A stretch of DNA of 64,000 nucleotides from Trichaptum fuscoviolaceum (GCA_910574455.1 CAJSYZ010000001.1:4137424-4201423); one strand, 5' to 3'. Numbered from the stretch's first letter, positions 8,739 to 21,371 are shown. Translations and numbers: made by a program. Notes: generated from the letters alone by a model not told the origin.

Positions 8739-11700
8739 TTAATCCCCTCCATCTTCACCATCTTCGCCTGCCCCATCAGGTTGCTGAGGTGTCGGAAACA
8801 TAGGATTACTGTACATAGGATAAGGATACATGTGAGGATGCGGCTGCATAGGCATGGATGGCTGCGGGCCTTCGGCAGCAGGGTTACCGAACACATTGTA
8901 GAATTGTTGTTGTTGTTGTTGTTGTTGTTGCTGCTGCTGTGGGTGCATTGATTGTCCTGGAAATGGGTAAGGCATCTGAGGGTAGTATGGTACCGGCATC
9001 TGCGGGGAGGGATAGAAAGGGTACGGATATTGGGGCATTGCTCGAGCCTGTACAGCATCTTCAAAGACATCAATTACATGTAATAAAATTAGGGCGAGAT
9101 ACGTACTTGCGTTGCCTCCAATTGATTGTTTGGTCTTCGCCCTTTTCCTTCCAGCATTGGCCGTCGAATGTCCCGTGTTCTGAGTCGAAGGTCCCGCGAC
9201 TGCATTGACTTTCTGTTTCTTCGCAGGTGGTGGTTCTGACAAATGACTACCAATGACGACCGAATTGTTTGAGCCTTCACCAAGAGGTTGTGATCCACGC
9301 GCAGTAGCTGGATGACTTGATTGCGCTGGCGACAAAGGCTTCGCAGTTGTAATGGACTGCACAACTGTCGGTCTGGAAGGAATCTTGTCTTGAGGCTCAT
9401 TGGGGCCAATACGACTATTCGTGGTGTTCTGGGGTGTTAGAGGCGTTGCTGAAGGGTCTGTCAAAGCAGCGACTATTAGTTCAGGCTCATATGGGTCACC
9501 GTCGTCGCCATTAGAGCCTTCCTCATCGTCAATGTCGTTAGACCTCTTTTCGGCTCCTAAGTCACCCACAGTGAGCAATGGCGTGCCATTAACACTTCTA
9601 ATGAGATGGACGTCGTCTAAAAGCGAAGCATCTTCGTTGTCGACCAGAGACTTTTCCTCTTTAGCAAAACTTGTTAGTACTTGTTCGATGCCTGCTAATG
9701 GGATTTACGCACTATCTGTCCAGGGCCTAACTCTAAGCCGGCTTATCGTCTCTGGTCTCTCCAATGCCTCTTTCTCTGCTTCATTCGCTTCTTCGCCTTT
9801 GCCGTTGAGTAGCTCCCATCCTCGAAGAAGATACCTATAGTCGGCTACCTTAAAGTTACGGATCTTAAACGTTGGACGCCCGGGGATATACCTCTCGTGA
9901 GCTACTTTCTCGGACCACCCTTCGAGTCGGACTCCATGCTTCTTTAGCTGTAAACCAAAGCTCATCCACTGAACAGATGACTCTACTTGATTCCCCATCA
10001 CGGAGTAGCATTTAACTGGAACAAATCCATTAGTTGACTGGGGCTCTGGATTCAATGGTCTTTGAAACGTACTGCCAAGGAGAATGAATTTCGAAAAGAA
10101 TTTCTGATACTGATCACGTGCGTTCGTGCCGCTCGCCATTGCGGAGTCATATTCTAGTTGAAGACGACGAGCATCGAGATCTGCGTTGTCCTTTCTCGAG
10201 ATTATCGTTCTAAAAACTTCACGTTAGAACAGGATGAATACCGTGAATATGGTCATACTTAACTGGAACGCAGACTGAAGGTCCCGCTGATACTTTGCCC
10301 AGGCATTCCCCATCAGAGTCTTCACTTTGTCGAAAACGGGTGAGCCTCCGAAAGCACACGAATGAGCCTTTCCGTTCTTGTCGACGTGAACCGCTACTCC
10401 GCACACGTGTATGCCAAAGTCAGAATACCATTCACTGTTCTAAGATTTTCAATCATTAATAGGCACGTCTTCTTCAGCGCTAAAACTCACTCGCTCATAG
10501 TTTTCCTGCGCGCATTTCTTCAGATTCGCCTTTCCATTCTTCGTCTTCTCCTGCGACAACTCCATGATTTGGTCGTACCAGTCGAGAACAGGTTTTAGGA
10601 GTTCCATCTTCTCTTCCTCCGTCTTGCCCTTGATCAATTCTTGATACTTTATACTGGCCGCCTTCACAATTGCCTCGCCATCCTCTGGTTCCCGACCGTT
10701 CGCGACGGCTTCCGTTGCTGCCTCGTTAGCACCCCCTTCTCCTGTCACAGCAAGTATGAGACAAACGCTAAAGATGTTAAACAAATTTACGCACGTCTCC
10801 TTACGTACTGCTCGTGTGACAGAAAAGCATTCCATGGGTTCCTGCTGCGTTGTCTCGCACATCGTCCGAACAATTGTTTCTCCACCCAACTTGATGGCTT
10901 GCCAGTTTCATCTGCTATCTCCTTCACTTGCCAGATTATTTGATCGCGCAACGCATTAATCTTTGATTGCGCTTCATCGCTGATTGGACCAGGCCGAGCT
11001 CCATCTTGCGGTGTACCATCGCTTGGACCTTGTCCCTCGTCATCTGCATTCACGTCCGAGCACTCGTCATCCACACGTACGACCGCCTTGGCCTTCCCTT
11101 TCCCTGCCTTACGACCTTTCTTTTCATTCCGGGGTTTCCTGCGGACTATGCTTGCTTTCTTAGTCGTCTCGTGGCCTTTCCTTGTCTCGATCGACTTCGA
11201 CAGACTATCCTTCACTGACGGCTCTACATAGTCGTCATCGGACAACTCAACGGAGTCGTCCGAATGCACACCCGGCGGTGGCCCACGAGATGCGGGTAGT
11301 CCTTGAGAACGCCTTTCCAATCGCTTTACTCTTGTAAGCTCTTGGTAGTCCCGTTCTGGCACAATATCCTTCTCCCTTTCGAACTCCTCACATTGACTTT
11401 CACACTTCTGCACACACTCCATGACAGTAGTGCCGAATCGAAGCTTCTCCTCCTTCCTCAGCGTCAGAGCCTTGTTAACGGCATCATTCATCGCCTTTCG
11501 AACATAACGTCAATGCGGTATTAATAACAACAATACTGGTGCAGGCTTACCATTATCACTCGAAAGTTACAAGCCCACTTCTTCATAAGACCTTCGTCCA
11601 CTTCGCACGCGCACACAAGGACATCATAGCATTCGCGTATGACAGCCGTAAAATCTTCATGAGCTTTCAGGCACTCGTCTCGCGTCATCAATTCCGGATT

Positions 11701-12410
11701 TCGCCACCGAACCGACCATGGACATCGTTTGCCATTTTCTAGCAGCAAGCCTGTCTCTTCATCATCGTCCCTTCCGCAGTCCCCAGAGTGAATTGCGTCT
11801 GTAATGATGTCGGTTTGGGGTGCTACATTGGTCTGACGTCCGACATCGACATTTGGTTCAGCACTTGAGGTTTCGGTCGGTTGCGCGTTTTGTATGTCTT
11901 GTTCGATGGGCTGAGCCAAGGTACTTTGCACGTTTTCGTCCGATTGAGTCTCCGTACTCAACGAGGGCAGCTGATCCAATGATTGCACGAGTGAGCCTCT
12001 TGCGGTTGATGAAGTCGTTGCTTTCGACGGGGAGCTCTGAAAGTTGTTCTGCAAAGGCTCTTCCGCTGGACGATTCCCTTCGTTCGTCGCATTTGAACTG
12101 TCTTGTTCCTGGCGCTTCCTTTTCTTCGTAGCCGACTTCCCCTTTTCTACGCGCTCGCTGCTTGCGGTCTGATCTGCTTTCTACATAATCGTCGTTAGTC
12201 CCGCCTGTCTATGTTGACCGTAAGAATTATACTAACTAGTATCGCCCGTCTGCGAGCTCGTTCACTTCGATCGTCCTGAGTCTTGGTCGAATCCATTTCA
12301 CTCCCTTTCTCAGCAGCCACCGCTTTACGTTTGGCAGCCATGACACTTGACTTCGCAGGATTAAAGATGATAGTCACAGGGAAAGAGAATCCGCAAACAG
12401 GACAACGCAT
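8739..12410 (-). CDS. Transposon accessory protein (HMG-like region, CxxC N-terminus)
   Basis: Eight exons close in frame to give 1,099 aa: 12237-12410, 11551-12180, 10795-11494, 10491-10741, 10264-10439, 9713-10209, 9107-9658 and 8739-9058. The N-terminus has a CxxC pair (RCPVCGFSF) followed by a charged low-complexity region. Around residues 480-590 is a segment with NPWNAFLSHEQ and a following TEEEKMELLKPV helix, which resembles the HMG-box-like domains I associate with proteins next to KDZ transposases. The C-terminus is a Pro/Tyr/Gln-rich tail with a run of about 12 Gln and an acidic end. Nuclear DNA binding is inferred only. The gene is transcribed away from the 744-aa gene, with about 890 bp between the two starts. 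No enzyme motif such as the HxD of TET/JBP oxygenases was found. Confidence 0.7.
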
Positions 12411-13299
12411 CTTTTAAGAGATTTTCTTAACCACATTTCAAAAGTGTGATTTCCCTGACGGACCACAACCACATTATCAAACAAACAAACAACCTCTGTA
12501 CGCCGCCATCGTTCCACGTTGATATGCCGATAACAAAATTTCCATGTTGTAAATGAAAGAAAAGTTTGAATATGTACAAAGTGATGTCCTGTGACTAAGT
12601 GTCTTCGACAAGATCCCAATTCCCATTCCTCCCAAAGAAACCGATGTCATGACGGAGAGAAAAGTATTCTGAGGCAAGTCGACGCTCGTTTGTCGAAAGA
12701 ATGTAGTTTGTTAGAGGTGAAAAAAACCGTATTGGAATCGTTGTACTCACTTCCGTGAGTTTTGCATCAAGTCGACTATCGTCCATGAGTGGAAGGAATG
12801 AAGCTAGCATAAAGCAAACTCCATAATGAACCTGCTGTACGCCAGCTCAAGGCAGACGTACAGAGGTCGGTGGCGAGACGGGCTCGAAGTGATGGTCAGT
12901 AAGAAGAAGGGTCTGTTGAGATGGGAACATGAGCTGGCACATTTTCAAGTGCATCCCACGCCACCGGTGCTATCTAGGTACTAGTATCACATCAGCCCTT
13001 GTAAATGTGAGTACTGCAGGAGTACGCCTTCAAGTTCTTCGTTTTTGCATGGATAGGTAGGTGTCCGTTTCCTCCATATGCTATGGCCATCTCACACCAT
13101 TTTTAAAGCAGGTGCGTTTGTCTCTGAATACTTCACGTGTGCCTTGAGCTCGCGCGAAGACCAACTGTCATCGTTTTGTGTGCAATAAGCTCGCTTTTGC
13201 ATGATAGTTTTTTTGTTCGATGCAATATTGCTTCGTATTTTTTGCACGGATCGAATATTGGACCATCAATGCCAAAACCTGTAACTCTTCAGAAGACTC
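12411..13299. other. Divergent intergenic region inside the transposon
   Basis: About 890 bp between two divergently oriented genes. Short open frames on the minus strand (12477-12810) overlap each other and lack support. A shared promoter region is likely, but no clear TATA box was assigned. Confidence 0.4.
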
Positions 13300-15534
13300 A
13301 TGACTTGCGTATGTTTCCTATCTGTCGAGGCAGCAGCAATGAACTTGAAGCTGATTCAGACTGCAGCTTCCGATGGTACCCGGTGCAATGCCTCTGATGC
13401 TCTTATCGCCCATAGGATATGGGGAAGCAACTACATGATCGCTTCCCCGAATGCCGATTGGATTCCAGATTATCCTATCGCTGGACCCGATGGTATCCGA
13501 GTATATGACGATGGTCTATTAGGCGGACAAGAGTTCACCCGTTGGCCGCAGCTTCATGTACCTGGCAATATCCACCATGCTCTCATACCATTTCGCCGAT
13601 ACATCACAACCTCGATCATCAACGACGATGATGCTATCTGGTACAGACCCTCTGAGTCAGACACAATCTGTTGCGAAGGCTTAGACGTACTAAGACAACC
13701 TTTGGCCAAATTCAAGAGTTCCCTCGTGAAGAACCTTACGAGGTGTTTCGAGATGTGCTTAGCCAGTGCACGAAATTCGTACGGTGCCCTCTCGGAAAAG
13801 GAATACACGCCTTTAATGGATGACATGGCAAGAAGAGGCCGCGCGAATCTAGACGTTCTATCTTCCACGTCACAAGGGTGGTATCAAAATATCATCTGCT
13901 TCCGAGAAGTCCAGCGCATGAGTCTAGAGCTCCTTGGAATCGCTAAATATGCCTCTGTGCTCGTCCCACGTATAAAGGATGTGACAAGGAACCACCCCCT
14001 GTTGCCTGTACGGGGCGCCTTCACCTACGACCCATCTACTGTCGCCTACTTTCATGCTCTCGGTATTCCCGTGTGGCATTTGCGACCTCTCCCAACGAAA
14101 TCGACCCCAATCAAAGTGTTCAATGTTCTTCGCGAGTCAACATTTTGGGACTCTGTCATGAGTTCTCAAGCGTTTTATGTCAATGGAGATATAAGTCGTC
14201 CCGTCCTTTCTCACGCGCGACGAGGTCTGGATATCCGTACGGCTGACTTCGTTTGGACTGATCAAGGGATGAAGGACCTAGTCTCGTCCATGATCCGGGA
14301 GGGGAAGGAAGCCCGAAGACGATTTGAGCAGCCTGTGGCACTTCATCAAGCACAGTTGTGCTCGACGATTGATCACCCCTTCTCTGCAACGATAGTACAT
14401 TCCAGGTCAAGCTCGACGACAGAAACCCATCTCGCACGCTCAACAAAAAAGGGAAAGTCTGCATTGCGGCTTCCATCAATCTCCCGGCCAGAACGTAAAA
14501 CGACGAAATCTGCCATCCATCATGAGAACAACCGTCCCCGCTCCCAATATTTTTTTGTTCCAAATTCCCCCGTAGATGGTTCTCCCGACTTTCCTCCCCA
14601 TTGTCGTCTCATACGCAGAATATTTGACGACGTAGGCGAAGTGGACAAGGACTCAAACATCCCCGCATATTATGTTATGCCACCCCCTTTCCTCTTAGTG
14701 CATCATGATTCCGACAAATCCATCCGATTCTACCACAATTATCTCAATATCAGAGGTGCTGTCATGCGGCTCGCTATGCGTGACGGCACCTTTCGTCCCG
14801 TATACCGCAAACTGGGAGAATGGGTTAATGTGCTAATAGGCAATTATCGCAACACCGATCCTGTTGCCCTGGAATTCACCAGCGAAGGATTAGCACGTTT
14901 ATACAAAACTCTGGAAGATAGTACGACAAATCACCATGATAGACCCGAGCAAGACGTGCGGCCTAGTAAGAAGGCGAAAAGAGCAAGTCTGGCCGCTATG
15001 AAAGTGACATTTGGCAGTGAATATAATCTGCCTGCGTACACCCCAGATATTCGACCGTTGTGGCGCGGTGTAGCAATCACGCCAGACATGATTCGTGCCG
15101 ATAAGCACCTTCGCATGGAGATGCAATGGGAATTGAACGAATTGTCTTTCCGTTCAGAATTCGCAGCGCTGCATAAGACAATTAGTCAGGGACGGTCTTC
15201 CGACTCTGTCTATCAGTCAAAGGAAGAGAGACAGCAACTTCGACGAGTATTTTGCTGTGTCGACACCGGCTCAGAATTGTCGTTCTTTCCAGACGTTTCG
15301 CAACGACAGATTGCCTACTGGAGCGACGATCACGTCGATCCCGATTCACTCACAGCATTATCCTCTGTTCTCAGCTCATGGCCCGGCTTTGATCCCACAT
15401 GGGTAGAACGCCCTATCGATTACAAGAGTCATCTGACACTAGCGTGTCTGTTGAATTTTTATGTGCGAACCTTCATAAATTATTACTCGCGGATTCCAGC
15501 TCTTCCATCCTTGCCACCCAAAACATTATCATAA
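13300..15534 (+). CDS. 744-aa protein of unknown function in the transposon
   Basis: A single uninterrupted frame of 744 codons, between the accessory gene and the transposase gene. I do not recognise a domain. Visible features are an N-terminal part with WIPDYPIAGPDGIRVYDDG, a Lys/Arg/Ser-rich middle (about residues 365-415), a basic KKAKRA stretch near 570, and a C-terminal half with several conserved-looking Trp and a FCCVDTGSELSFFPD segment. There is no signal peptide and no membrane segment. The start is ambiguous: ATG at 13300 or the downstream ATG at 13336, which removes 12 residues. Its size, intact frame and position suggest a functional element gene rather than passenger debris. Confidence 0.65.
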   Translation: MTCVCFLSVEAAAMNLKLIQTAASDGTRCNASDALIAHRIWGSNYMIASPNADWIPDYPIAGPDGIRVYDDGLLGGQEFTRWPQLHVPGNIHHALIPFRRYITTSIINDDDAIWYRPSESDTICCEGLDVLRQPLAKFKSSLVKNLTRCFEMCLASARNSYGALSEKEYTPLMDDMARRGRANLDVLSSTSQGWYQNIICFREVQRMSLELLGIAKYASVLVPRIKDVTRNHPLLPVRGAFTYDPSTVAYFHALGIPVWHLRPLPTKSTPIKVFNVLRESTFWDSVMSSQAFYVNGDISRPVLSHARRGLDIRTADFVWTDQGMKDLVSSMIREGKEARRRFEQPVALHQAQLCSTIDHPFSATIVHSRSSSTTETHLARSTKKGKSALRLPSISRPERKTTKSAIHHENNRPRSQYFFVPNSPVDGSPDFPPHCRLIRRIFDDVGEVDKDSNIPAYYVMPPPFLLVHHDSDKSIRFYHNYLNIRGAVMRLAMRDGTFRPVYRKLGEWVNVLIGNYRNTDPVALEFTSEGLARLYKTLEDSTTNHHDRPEQDVRPSKKAKRASLAAMKVTFGSEYNLPAYTPDIRPLWRGVAITPDMIRADKHLRMEMQWELNELSFRSEFAALHKTISQGRSSDSVYQSKEERQQLRRVFCCVDTGSELSFFPDVSQRQIAYWSDDHVDPDSLTALSSVLSSWPGFDPTWVERPIDYKSHLTLACLLNFYVRTFINYYSRIPALPSLPPKTLS

Positions 15535-15735
15535 GTTTCTATGAACCAATACCACTCATTAGCTTCATCTTATCTGTATCTAATATCTAAAATGTTGTCT
15601 ATTCTTTATTGTCTTCGACATATACCGGATGTGGTTGGGGGAGGCAGTGCATGATATTTGTGGCTACTGAATACAGATACCTATATATAGATAGAATGTG
15701 AGTACTGTCAGTCTTCGCATTGTACTTCCTCTAAC

Positions 15736-18700
15736 ATGCGGTCTCGCAGGCCCCGTCTAACTCCAGCGACGCGAGATAGACTTGCAAAACACCTTAATGC
15801 TACGGCGCTTCATTCTAATGACGTGAATAATGGATGTGGCGCGATTGAAGTGGAAGTGGCACGTTCGGATGATATCCGGCCTCGAAGATTGTATCAGAAG
15901 TCAAATGGCGAGAAGAGTGGAGAGCAGGAGGAAGGCAACGTGGAACAGCTCAGTCGGTCTCATCGGAAGAAGCTCAATGAAAGAGATAACTGGCTGCGAC
16001 TAATGGAAAAGCTTGTTACTCCATATCTAGAACTTCTCCGCACCACAAGCGCATTACGAAGTGAACCACCCATGCAAGTGCACAACTGTGGATGTAGGAC
16101 GAGGGTTCCTTTTAAGATATTTGCATAGACTTCAAAAGTAAGCCCACTCTTGCTTTGCGTATGAGGCAGTCGATGTTGATGTGTTTATTGGCAAAGGTTG
16201 TGGAATTATGCAGTTGTATTATTGCAAATGCACTCCTGCGGCAGTATCCGTTCTTCAATGCGGGCTATTTCCATGCTCGCCTGAGCAGCCGCGGACAGCT
16301 TACCATATGGATGTGCTTAACTTTGCTATGGGATTGTTCAGTCGATCGTGTCCTAACAGGACAGCGTTCTTGGAGACATTATTGGAAGAATTACATAATA
16401 AGGCTTACCAAACGCTATCTATTGTTAGTAATCACCTTTTATGTCTTATGTCATATGAAACTAACAGTGGCGTAGGGTGGCTTGCGCAAAAACTTTGCTG
16501 ACGCTCTGCTGTGGTTCTCGGAACTGAAGATGCAAGCATCACAGAAGCTGGAACATATTATACGTCCTGTACAAGAGGCTCTTCCAGGGATCAAGCCGTT
16601 GTCGCAATTAAAAGAAGACGACGATGCAGATACATGCGCAGGGAATGAGGATGGAAACGAGTCTGACGCACCGAATGCTTCGACATGTGCTCCGACAGAA
16701 GATGGTAAGTACCCTGTACGCTAGAAAAAAAACGTACATTCATGACCAGACTACCAGAAGAACTAGTTAACCGACACAGCGATTATCTTCGAGCGACTTG
16801 TCCTGCATGTTTTGGAGCAACCAATTGTCAAAATAGGTTCGCCACTCTCTTCATATGGCATATCGTACCACTCAAAAATAGTGATGAATAGTGTTCTGGT
16901 GCAAATTGACGCATGTTTTGCGCAAAAGAACATGAAATCCCGCTGGGACCCGTCTTTGACACATGTGAAGACGCGATTTGTCCCACAGAATGAAGTCGAG
17001 CTCGCGCGCATCTACGTGGAGGAGTTGCAGGCGCGATCACATCAACCAAAGTCACGTACTACCGGCTCCAAGAAACGAAAACGTCAGGATCCACCTAAGG
17101 AAGATGAAATGGACGTCATAGAGGATGGGCTGGAGGTTGCGAACTCTGTTCTGGACAAGTGTCAATCGTCATATACTGCCGCAGATGAAAGCCGCAAGAA
17201 AGCAGACTCTTCACACTTTCAAAGTACGGGTCTTGTGGCGTTGATATGCAGACACGATAGGCCCCTTTTCATCGCCGACATGACAACTCCTGGAGAGCGC
17301 CAGTTCTACGTCGTTGCCTTAATAAACCAACTACTGCAACACGTTCCAAAACATACGAAGATTGGAATTCTGTACGATATCTCATGCCAGTTACATCGCA
17401 GCGCGAAGAAGCATAGATTCTTCGGTCCGGAACTGGAACGCATGTTCTTCAGCGTGTCTGTCTTCCATGCATACGGACATCAATGGCCGTGCCAACTCGT
17501 GTATCACCCACGGAAAAGAGAGGGTTTTGGATTGACGGATGGCGAAGGCTGTGAGAGACTATGGGCATCGTTGAAGAAACTGATACCGTGGTTGAGAATA
17601 GTAGGGGTAAGTTGACCATGGTATCTTCAGGACGTCCACCTTACCTTATTATTTAGCCGAACCTACGGCGCTATACTCTGGACAGCCAGTTTTACTTCAA
17701 CCAAAGGCATCGTGTGCTGGGCATCGGCAAGTGGTTGCATAGTCAACATTCGCAGATGACAGAACGCAGGCGCGCTGCAATGGCAACCCTGAAGGAGCTC
17801 GAAAAACAAAAGATAACGAGAGAAATCTTACGCGAACAATGGAATTTGCAAGTGGCTGAGCAGACGAAGCCTTCGAAGAGTATGAACGTTCTTATCTTTC
17901 TAATCGGACATTAACATGTCTCATACAGGAGTTACGGGGAAATCGACTGATGGAGTTATCGACGCACTTCTGAAAGCTCAGGATCGCTTGCAGATCGCGG
18001 AAGACACCTTGAAGAATATTGAACAGACCATCTTAGATGGTTCGGCAGTAGATGACAGTGATTTCGTGGATCGCGAAAGGGCCTTGAAGGCAGTCGAGGA
18101 GACCAAGAAGCAAGTCGCGAAACACACAAATGCCCTCGGGACTAATTCGGTTGAAGCGCTAACGCTGGCGGCAAACAAAGACTATTTCAATGTGCGAAGA
18201 CAGGCCAGGGCAAAGAGGGAGTTATGGATGAAGAGACTTATAGATCGCCATCGTGAGCTGGCTAACATTGAACGTCCTCATATGAGTGAGATCAACAGTG
18301 AGGAATTGTTCACGTACAAATAGTCAAACGACCGCTAACTATGCAGTAGAACATAAGCTTCGCAATCATACAGAAGCACAATCGAAAAAGAGGGACCCTC
18401 ATACTGTAAATCTAGTGAAACAGTACAACGAGTTATGCGAGAAAATTGCGAATCTTATAGAACACGGGAGAGCGCCCGCCGGCGTTATTGCTCCAGCGTC
18501 GATTCCCCTCAAAGGGCTATTTGACATGAATGTCGATTCTGAGATATGGTTCGAGCACGGTCTCGGTGATGATGATGACGTTCCTAGATGGATGAAAGAG
18601 AAAGATATTCGGAAAGGGATAATAGCACTGATAGATCTGGACCGCTGCGCGGAGGAGGAATCAAGGATTCTGTCTGAAAGACAAGCTATGCAAGAATGGT

Positions 18701-19228
18701 TCGCAGAGGAATGGGACCTTCACTGTCAAGCCATTCGCAACGCAGGTATTGCTCAAAATCAAATCTCACACAGACCACTGCTAATATGGCCTTTGATAAA
18801 GACAGAAGGAAGGACTGGACTATCCTGTTCCATCTACAAAATCGGTTAAAGGATCTCTACGAAATATTTGAAGTATGGAAGGAAGATCTCTTTGTCGTAC
18901 GTCTTCCTGTGTCTTCCTCAGTCGTTCCATGGGGCCCGACGACCGCAGACAAATACCTCCACGAGGACCATACTGTTTCACTTCAGCAGCTATTCTCTCG
19001 CGTACAATTTGGGGTGCGGCCTCTGGAGAGACGGTAGATGACGAAGATGAAGATGATGAAGATGATGAAGAAATTGACTCTGCAGATGAAGACGAAGCGG
19101 CTCTCATGGATAAGCTGGATGACATGGCGATTGCACGAGATTTCCAAGATGTCGGTGACGACCTCGAATCGTCCGGAAGCTTTACTAGATCAACCACTCG
19201 GCCACGGAAAAAAGGGAAGCGTAGCTGA
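15736..19228 (+). CDS. KDZ-family transposase
   Basis: Probable transposase moving the 16.5-kb element, with an RNase H-like catalytic core. Phase-consistent exons: 15736-16093, 16170-16423, 16476-16704, 16767-16836, 16892-17606, 17657-17879, 17929-18297 and 18347-18745. Family hallmarks are a cysteine-rich N-terminal cluster (YYCKCTP, LFPCSPEQPR), YLRATCPACFG, IDACFAQK and DPSLTH. Others are YDISCQLHRS, SVFHAYGHQWPCQL and GLTDGEGCERLWASLKKLIP. The Asp residues of IDACF and YDISC and the Glu of GEGCE are the likely catalytic triad. After a LQEWFAEEW-type segment the frame must change between 18745 and 18800 without an acceptor in phase, so the 3' part (WTILFHLQNRLKDLYEIF, then an acidic tail ending at 19228, or a stop at 19037) is unresolved. 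This is either unusual splicing or a frameshift. Confidence 0.85.
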
Positions 19229-19399
19229 GATGTACGTAGTTGTGTGGACAATGTAGTATTTTGTGGTTAACCACGCGTCACAATAGGCATTTGCTTGTAT
19301 TATGGACTGCGATGTGGTTGATCACAATGCAGATATCAAGCGATGTGATTCAACCGTAGGAGAACCACATACGGGTGGTTCTGACTCGTCTCCCGAGAA

Positions 19400-19408
19400 G
19401 GTATATAA
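19400..19408 (+). promoter_or_regulatory. TATA box of the 214-aa gene
   Basis: A TATATAAGG motif about 70 bp before the ATG at 19475, followed by a pyrimidine-rich leader. Confidence 0.55.
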
Positions 19409-19474
19409 GGGGTTGAGTAAGTGTCAATTCCCCTCACTTGCACTGCGCATCCTGTTCCCCTTATCTATCTTACC

Positions 19475-20219
19475 ATGACTATCATCTCTCAGAACGGGAT
19501 CCATGTCAATGCACCCGCCTTGCAACAGTTTGTCGAAAGCGACATTCTTTACCACCAGGTAAGCAATATGCTCCATTCAGTTGATAATCTCACTAAGTAA
19601 CTCAACAGGTAATAACGTTGACGGCCGTTTCAGGCAACTACAATCACCGCAAGGAAACCGTGTCACGCGTTTTCGATGGTAAAGACGTCGCAGACGAGTT
19701 TAAGACAATGTTCCCATTGTGCAAAACGCATCCTGTCGTTACACTTAGCCGCTACGCACAGTTTCACGGATTCGTTGAAAGACAGGACACTCTTGAAGTC
19801 AAACAACCGGAATTAGTGGGTTTAATGCAGGATGTCTTATCATCGGCATGGCGAAGGACGTTGCACGCGGATGGTCAAGATGGTGGATTTGTGTGGTCAA
19901 AAACATATGAAGTGAGCGATATTAATAACAGTCACAGAATGAGTTATTGATTATGAGTTAGACCTTCGGTTTCAAGCCCATTGTGGTTGACTACGCTATT
20001 GTCAAGGATTCCTTCCTAGAGCTCTTATCCATTTACAAGCCGCACGTCTACTCTCGACTTCACAACTATACGAAACGAATGGAGATGATGGAAGTTGCTG
20101 ACAGTGATCCGTGGGCTATTGTCGAAGTCGTTGAACGACACGCAAGAGAAGGAGCAGACATTCCGGGTGTCCAGGTAGAACGTCGTTTCTGCATATTCGA
20201 TGGAGGGGTACCGATCTGA
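19475..20219 (+). CDS. 214-aa protein of unknown function in the transposon
   Basis: Three exons (19475-19558, 19609-19911, 19962-20219) join in phase 0 to give 214 aa starting MTIISQNGIHVNAPALQQF. The gene has a clear TATA box and short introns with GTAAGC/CAG and GTGAGC/TAG ends. No signal peptide, membrane segment or known domain was seen. The C-terminal half is mixed alpha/beta in character, with EVVERHAREG near the end. It lies about 250 bp after the transposase gene on the same strand. Its intact frame and good promoter suggest it is expressed, possibly as an element-encoded regulator or cofactor, but nothing in the sequence shows its activity. Confidence 0.6.
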
Positions 20220-21371
20220 ATGCGACAAATTCCTTCTAAATGTACATAGATCATTTCAATCGTGTCTTAATCACAGAATCATTGTGCTCCTATATATATA
20301 TTATGCTAGGACTTATAAGTAACGAGACGTTATGGCTTCACTTTTTTAATATACTCATTAGGACTTGCTGTACGCTCTCTTATTAAAGATGTCTCCCTTT
20401 TCGCTGCAGCGCGGGTAGCATCAATGAACATCTTGATCGCTCATTTCGCGGATTTTCCTTTAGAGACATTCTCCGTGTAAATTCATTCGCATGTGTTCGT
20501 GTACCCATTTCAAGATTAGGTATCAGCGTACCGTCTAAACTGTAACCATACGCTTTCTTTCTTTCATTTGCTCGTGCACTGCACATAGTAGAAGTTCGAT
20601 TCAAGAGAAGGAGGTGGTGGATCGGGCCTGGGGTGTAAGAACGTGCAAGAGTTGGGAAGAATAGATACTCCTGTTGATTGACTGAGGTTCGAATGGACAA
20701 GATGGAGAAGTCTGGTAAGGAAACCCATAAAGAATGCAGCTACGTGGGCTAATTCGTCGTCCGTCGGATGATGGGGGTTGTTCGGCGTCGAGATGGATGG
20801 TATAGCAGTATCTGGTTATTTTGTCAGACGCAATTGAAGATGTGGAGAGTGAAGTATCGGGGTCATGTGCAAGTGAGTTGCTTTGGGTATATAATGGAGT
20901 AAGGCGGACTTAGATCAGACATTAATAGAGCCAGATTGGCTTGGGCGAGATGCAATTAAATAACAGAAACCAAGAATGCCTTCCACTGAATTCCCCAATG
21001 TACACTCCTTAGTTTCATTTAGGGCAACAGATAATTAGATAGTTCTTGAAATGATTTACTCAAAGTATCACGAAGCTTCTGGAGGCGTAGGTCGACGATC
21101 AACAAGCATTTGAAACAAAGGTCAGCTGAATCCACATTGAGATACTACTATACTCATGGCAACATTATGTAGCCCACTATCATGGAAACGACTGTAGAGT
21201 CCCGGAATGCACAGGTACCTGATCTCGAAGGGCAACTTAACGCGGGTACGGGCGAATGCAAGACACTCCATGACATACTTGCATTGTTGTAGAAACTAGC
21301 TAAAGACGAAATACGGAGACAGTAATCAGGCTGCGACAAAGAACGCGAAGATCATAAAAAGCGATTGCGAA
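20220..21371. other. Right half of transposon, no gene recognised
   Basis: About 1.15 kb with only short overlapping open frames (the longest about 105 codons, minus strand, 20383-20700) without splice-linked continuation or recognisable motifs. Confidence 0.4.

Noticed and set aside
12477..12810. Minus-strand frames upstream of the accessory gene start
   Set aside because: Short, overlapping and without splice sites that extend the accessory protein. More likely promoter or leader.
8739..15534. Possible TET/JBP dioxygenase among transposon genes
   Set aside because: Such genes are known companions of KDZ elements, so I looked for HxD, distal His and Arg motifs in the 1,099-aa and 744-aa proteins. 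I found no convincing arrangement.
18820..19251. Minus-strand Ser-rich 143-codon frame
   Set aside because: It mirrors the acidic Asp/Glu tail of the transposase gene read from the opposite strand.
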